Shown here in pieces: positions 60,006-64,000 of a stretch of DNA of 64,000 nucleotides; position 1 is the first letter of the stretch, and each line of letters begins with the position of its first letter. Position numbers and translations under genes: made by a program. A model generated the notes under the pieces. It was not told where the DNA came from. It made no database searches and saw only the letters and a program-made list of their open reading frames with translations. The DNA is from Allacma fusca (Eukaryota; Arthropoda; Collembola; Symphypleona; Sminthuridae). The stretch lies in NCBI GenBank assembly GCA_947179485.1, contig OX359250.1, forward strand, positions 3,927,661 to 3,991,660. The letters run 5' to 3'.

Positions 60006-63000
60006 TAAAGTTAACATTTTTAAAATTCTGATTTTTTTAACTAACTTAAAATTTAGCAAAAATGCAATTTTTGTTTTGTTTGAAGGAATTAAAGATTAGA
60101 GATTTTTAGAGACAAACACAACTTGAACGTTGAGTCATGTAATACTGTTGTTGGTTTCTTCCCGACGTTTGTAGTTTCAATGGCAGCAAGGTTACCATGT
60201 TCATTATTAGCATTACCTGAAACCGTTCTATCTGCATTATGAGACGTGTTCATGGTATTTTGTATTGGAATTTTTAGGGCGGCGTCAGCCCATTTATAAG
60301 ATAGTGCTGTCCGTGGGTCTCACAGTTTTCCTCCGAAACTGCTTGACCGATTTCGTTCAAAATTTTACTTAACATTGTTTAGGCCGAAAACTCGTATGAT
60401 TTCGTTATTGATTGAAATCGGTCGGCGTGTTCGTGCGTAAAAAAATAAAATCTGTACTTCCCGCACTTTTCCTCCGAAAATGCTCTACCGATTTTGTTCA
60501 AAATATTTGTGAACATTTTTTTAGGGTGATTCCTCGGATGATTTCGTTATTGGTTGAAATCGGTCAACGTGTTTTTACGTTAAAAAAATTAAATGGGACA
60601 AAATCTTTGTTTTCTCCCTAACTGTTCCACCGATTTCAATGAAATTTTTATACGTATACCAGTCCGTACTAGTAACGTAATTTGTTTAAAATTATCAAAA
60701 CAATTTTTTTAAATTTGTAACGAGAATTTTTGAAATAAGTTCAACCTAATACAATAAAGGGGGTAAGGAGAAATGGTCGTAGCTGGCGCCGCCCGACGCA
60801 CCAGCGTTAAATAATCGCGGAGCGATGATTTTTAATTCTCTAATGTTAGTAGGGAGAGAGCGAAGATTTAATTTTCATCATCGTCAAATTATGCTATAGT
60901 TATAAGAAGGAAATTATTGTATTCAAATGTGGAAAATTGCGAAAGGAAACAAGAGGATTCCCACTAACAAAAGATGAAACCTCGCGCCTGTAAAATTGCA
61001 TAATGTGTTGTCAATGAAGATATAATATTTTAAGTTATGGATAAGCATGATATGCTTTATTTTGTCCGAATACTAATTACTAGAATTTATGTAAGTCCTT
61101 GAGTATACTTATCTATATATACTAAAGTTACATAGGTACACTTAATATATTCAACCTTACGGTAAAGTGCGTGGAGGCCATTTTGCTATTACAGTGAACT
61201 ATATACTCTGTGAAACTATATGCTCATCATTTTATTTACTAGCCCACATAAGGGGCATGGATAATCAATTTCTCCATGGTTTAGTATATCTTTTTCAAAA
61301 TTTTCAACTAGCTCGAATGGAGCGGTTCAGAAAGTTAAGCAAAGTCAAGATATTTTTAAAAATGTCAAATTTTTTTCCTCAGATGTTTTGCCACTATTCT
61401 ATATCAAATTGTAATTCCGTTGAGATTACACAGAACTATACGTTGAGATTTGTGGGCATGACCCGGGAGAACAGAGAACAAAGTTTGAGGACTTCACCTT
61501 CAGGAGCAAAGATGAGGAAAAGGTGTTTTTGACCTTCCAAGTTTGTCCTTTATAATGCACAAAAAATATTTTGAAGTGCCGTGTCTGCAGCATATTTTGG
61601 GCGCATTCATTTGAGCCTTACATAAATTATTCTAAGCCAAAAATTGCGGTCTCTAGAACTGACAATATGAGACAAAGGAAATGAATTGATTTAAATAATT
61701 TAACATATCTTTCTCTGTCTCAATATCTTGTTCTCTGTGACAGACCCTGCTGCAAGTGCGAATATAAGCTCAATACAATATGAACTTTATTTATGCTTCC
61801 TTAAAACCAATTTTCTAAAGTATTCGATTCCATTTTCTTTCAATGCATGGAAATTATATGACAAGTTTTATTTATTTGAGAGCTTTCTATTCTTAATAGA
61901 CTATGTATCATTGTCAGGCGTGAAATAGCAAGTTAATTTTAAAAGTTAACTACGCTTAAAAGTTACTTTTCAAAATTGAATTATTTACATGTTATAAAAA
62001 AATTATTTCCTGATTAAATGTTTTTTGAAACTTTTAAAGTTTTATTTATTGGTTTCAAAACATTGTCCAATAAAAAATCTTTGTTAATGCTCATTGCATT
62101 TTCGTATTCGGTTTTATTCGTTGTAACTAACACCTCCTCTGTCTTCTAATATAATATGCATATTGTACTGTTTTGTTAAGTTTCTGGTAATCCTATTGTT
62201 GTTGTGTTTTATAATTTCACTCTTTTGTAACATTTACTATGTTCTGTCGAACCTGAAGCTAGCCATTTTCTGAAATTTAGTAAATAATGAAGCTCGATTC
62301 AATTGATGCAATTAGTTTCGATGTCAGTTCCTATATATGAGGCAGAGCAAAGTACAGTCCAACTTCTAGCATCTCAAATTCTTCCTGTGTTGGATTTTAA
62401 TCACTTAAATTGATCAGTTCCCTGGAGTTTTTGAAGTGGTTCTAGTTCACATGATTTATGTCATTGTTTGGAGTTAATTTCTTCCTGTGCTTGGTCTTGA
62501 TTTGTTCTAAATACACTTCGTAGTCAACTTTTACACAGTTTTGAAACGATGCCTTTTCTGATAATTGTATCCAGAACTTCTAGAATGGTTGCGTATTTTT
62601 GTTTGCGTTTCGTGTAATTATTAATTTGTATGTGTGTTTTCAATTTTGTAAAAACAGTTTTGCTAACACAACACTTTTAGTAACTCAATAAAATCACCAA
62701 CAAGTTATCGTCGAGTAAACTTAAAAGTTTCATTTAGCAATTAACACCAAGTGAGCTAGCTCTGCCGGCCAAGCTGCTCATTGGGTATTTTATTTTACAA
62801 TTAGTGGTACTTGGTTAGATTTTATTTATCAGAGCTGTAGAAAAGTATTCAAATGTCGTCTGGTTTTGTACATTGCAAGTCACTTTTGTGAAACTAACCA
62901 TGTTCTGTTGTGCACAAAATTTCTTATAAATATTATTTTTGATTAGCAATTATTATTATTATTGATGACAGGGTTTGTAGGTTTGACGAGACCGAGAAAC

Positions 63001-64000
63001 CCGATAAAAGTGTCGATATTTGACATCCACATTAAATATTCATTTTAATAGTACAGGTTGGTTAATGTGATTAATCAACCTATTTTAACAACCAAGATAT
63101 AGCCACCTAACGCTCCAAAAATCGTCCATCAACACATGTTAGGCTTACAATTCGGGGGGCCCCCTTAAAAATAAACATTTCGATTGGGATCCTATGGATT
63201 TATAACAGATGAATGTTTCTCGTTGATATTACATTTTTTGAACAGGCTACAGTTTTCAGTTCCTAAGTCACTAGCCCAAGTACAAACTAGATATCCTACA
63301 TCTTTTTATTTGATTTGATAATTTCCAGTAGAGTTGATTTATTCATATGATAATTAAAGAGGAATTTTCAAGGAGGCCTTGATCAGATTATAGGCTTCTG
63401 TAGACACACTTCTGATGTTCAAAGCCTTCGTCAATCTTCTGTGCTCCACTTGACCTTCCTTTGACCCTTAATTATTTTTGATTGTGCCGAGGATAACGGT
63501 AGTCTGGGAGCTTCATTTTTCCTTTTTAAGCACCGTGCGGAAGTTTTCCGTGTTAAAATTTTATTTGCTTGTTTTGAAATAGTGGCAGATAGTTGTTTGA
63601 ATAGTTCTTCTTCAGTGGCTATCGTTTCAAAAGGAAGACAACTGTTCCCACCTTTGGCGCAGAATAACATGCATCTTGATGAGTAGATCATTTTTTATAA
63701 TTGGTGCATTGAAAATCTAAAAATCAGATTCCAGGTATCCCGGGTGAACCAAAACCAAAAGAACCAAAATGAAGGCGGGGGTACCAAAACATAGAAATTT
63801 AGCATACAAAATTCAAACCAATATAATCCAATCAATATAATCAAACCAACGACCAACAAAACTTTTGGGATGATGAGACTGCTAGGCGTCGAGTTATTGA
63901 ACCCAAAAGGTCAGATGAAGCCGATTCAATGAAGAGTGAGTGATTATCAGTCATTCAACAGAGATCACATTGCAACGTTATAATCTTCTTCGTATTTATA
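60006..64000. other. No supported gene
   Basis: A repeat element lies at 60275-60835 (listed separately). A minus-strand open frame at 63691-63431 (ETIATEEELFKQLSATISKQ, basic C-terminus) looks protein-like but has no domain I recognise. At 63820-63934 a short open stretch (DDETARRRVIEPKRSDEADS) ends at a good donor (AGAGTGAGTG) and could be an exon running off the window; evidence is weak. Confidence 0.3.
60275..60835. repeat. Repeat element with three diverged internal units
   Basis: Three consecutive units share a theme: tttCCTCCGAAACTGCTTGACCGATTTCGTTCAAAAT (starting near 60330), a second near 60470 and a third near 60617, where CACCGATTTCAATGAAATTT is the last version. The outer sequences are GC-rich and partly inverted (GGGCGGCGTCAGCCC at about 60277; GGCGCCGCCCGACGC at about 60786). 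The CCGATTT..AAATTT module is common in insect Helitron-like and MITE repeats, but the class here is not settled. Confidence 0.5.

Overview
This is an AT-rich animal nuclear window, most likely from an arthropod. The reasons are a spliced Spätzle-family (Toll/neurotrophin-like ligand) gene, spliced single-domain Kunitz genes, GT-AG introns, AATAAA signals and a load of hAT, pogo/Tigger, LINE, Ty3/gypsy and Helitron-like elements typical of invertebrate genomes. I cannot name the species; a hexapod such as a springtail would fit, but that is a guess. No bacterial features, rRNA, tRNA or CRISPR were seen.

Host genes are few. (1) A Kunitz cluster at 34.5-38.3 kb holds one intact three-exon gene (37128-37705), a frameshifted Kunitz-domain pseudogene upstream (34491-34686) and an orphan copy of the two leader exons downstream (38079-38260). 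(2) A six-exon Spätzle-family gene at 47217-54950 encodes a predicted 1254-residue secreted protein. It has a signal peptide, a very long low-complexity prodomain, a seven-cysteine cystine-knot domain, and an unusual basic tail of about 358 residues after the knot.

The rest is mostly transposable elements. Left to right: a degenerate minus-strand transposon-like protein remnant (0.1-1.4 kb); a 5'-truncated LINE (4.2-6.75 kb); a hAT relic (9.5-10.7 kb); a hAT MITE (13.3-13.95 kb); a minus-strand LINE cut by a pogo/Tigger-type element (14.6-17.0 kb); two adjacent hAT elements (18.09-18.98 and 19.04-20.17 kb), the first carrying an inner foldback-like element; a short hAT MITE (22.1 kb); and a nest at 24.5-33.8 kb in which a LINE lies inside a Ty3/gypsy element that itself lies inside a hAT element. 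Next come an overlapping Helitron-like/hAT composite (35.0-36.1 kb) and further hAT elements at 39.3, 43.0, 53.3 and 59.1 kb. A pogo/Tigger relic sits in intron 1 of the Spätzle-family gene and a hAT MITE in its intron 5.

The most striking patterns are these. At least eleven hAT-type elements each fill their ends with a different short motif, and seven have perfect 8-bp target duplications. One 357-bp element has arms that are arrays of five 32-bp repeats facing five reversed repeats. The Ty3/gypsy copy has LTRs differing at only four of 372 positions, yet its coding region is broken many times. Coordinates, motifs, splice phases and duplications were read by eye; no database search was possible.
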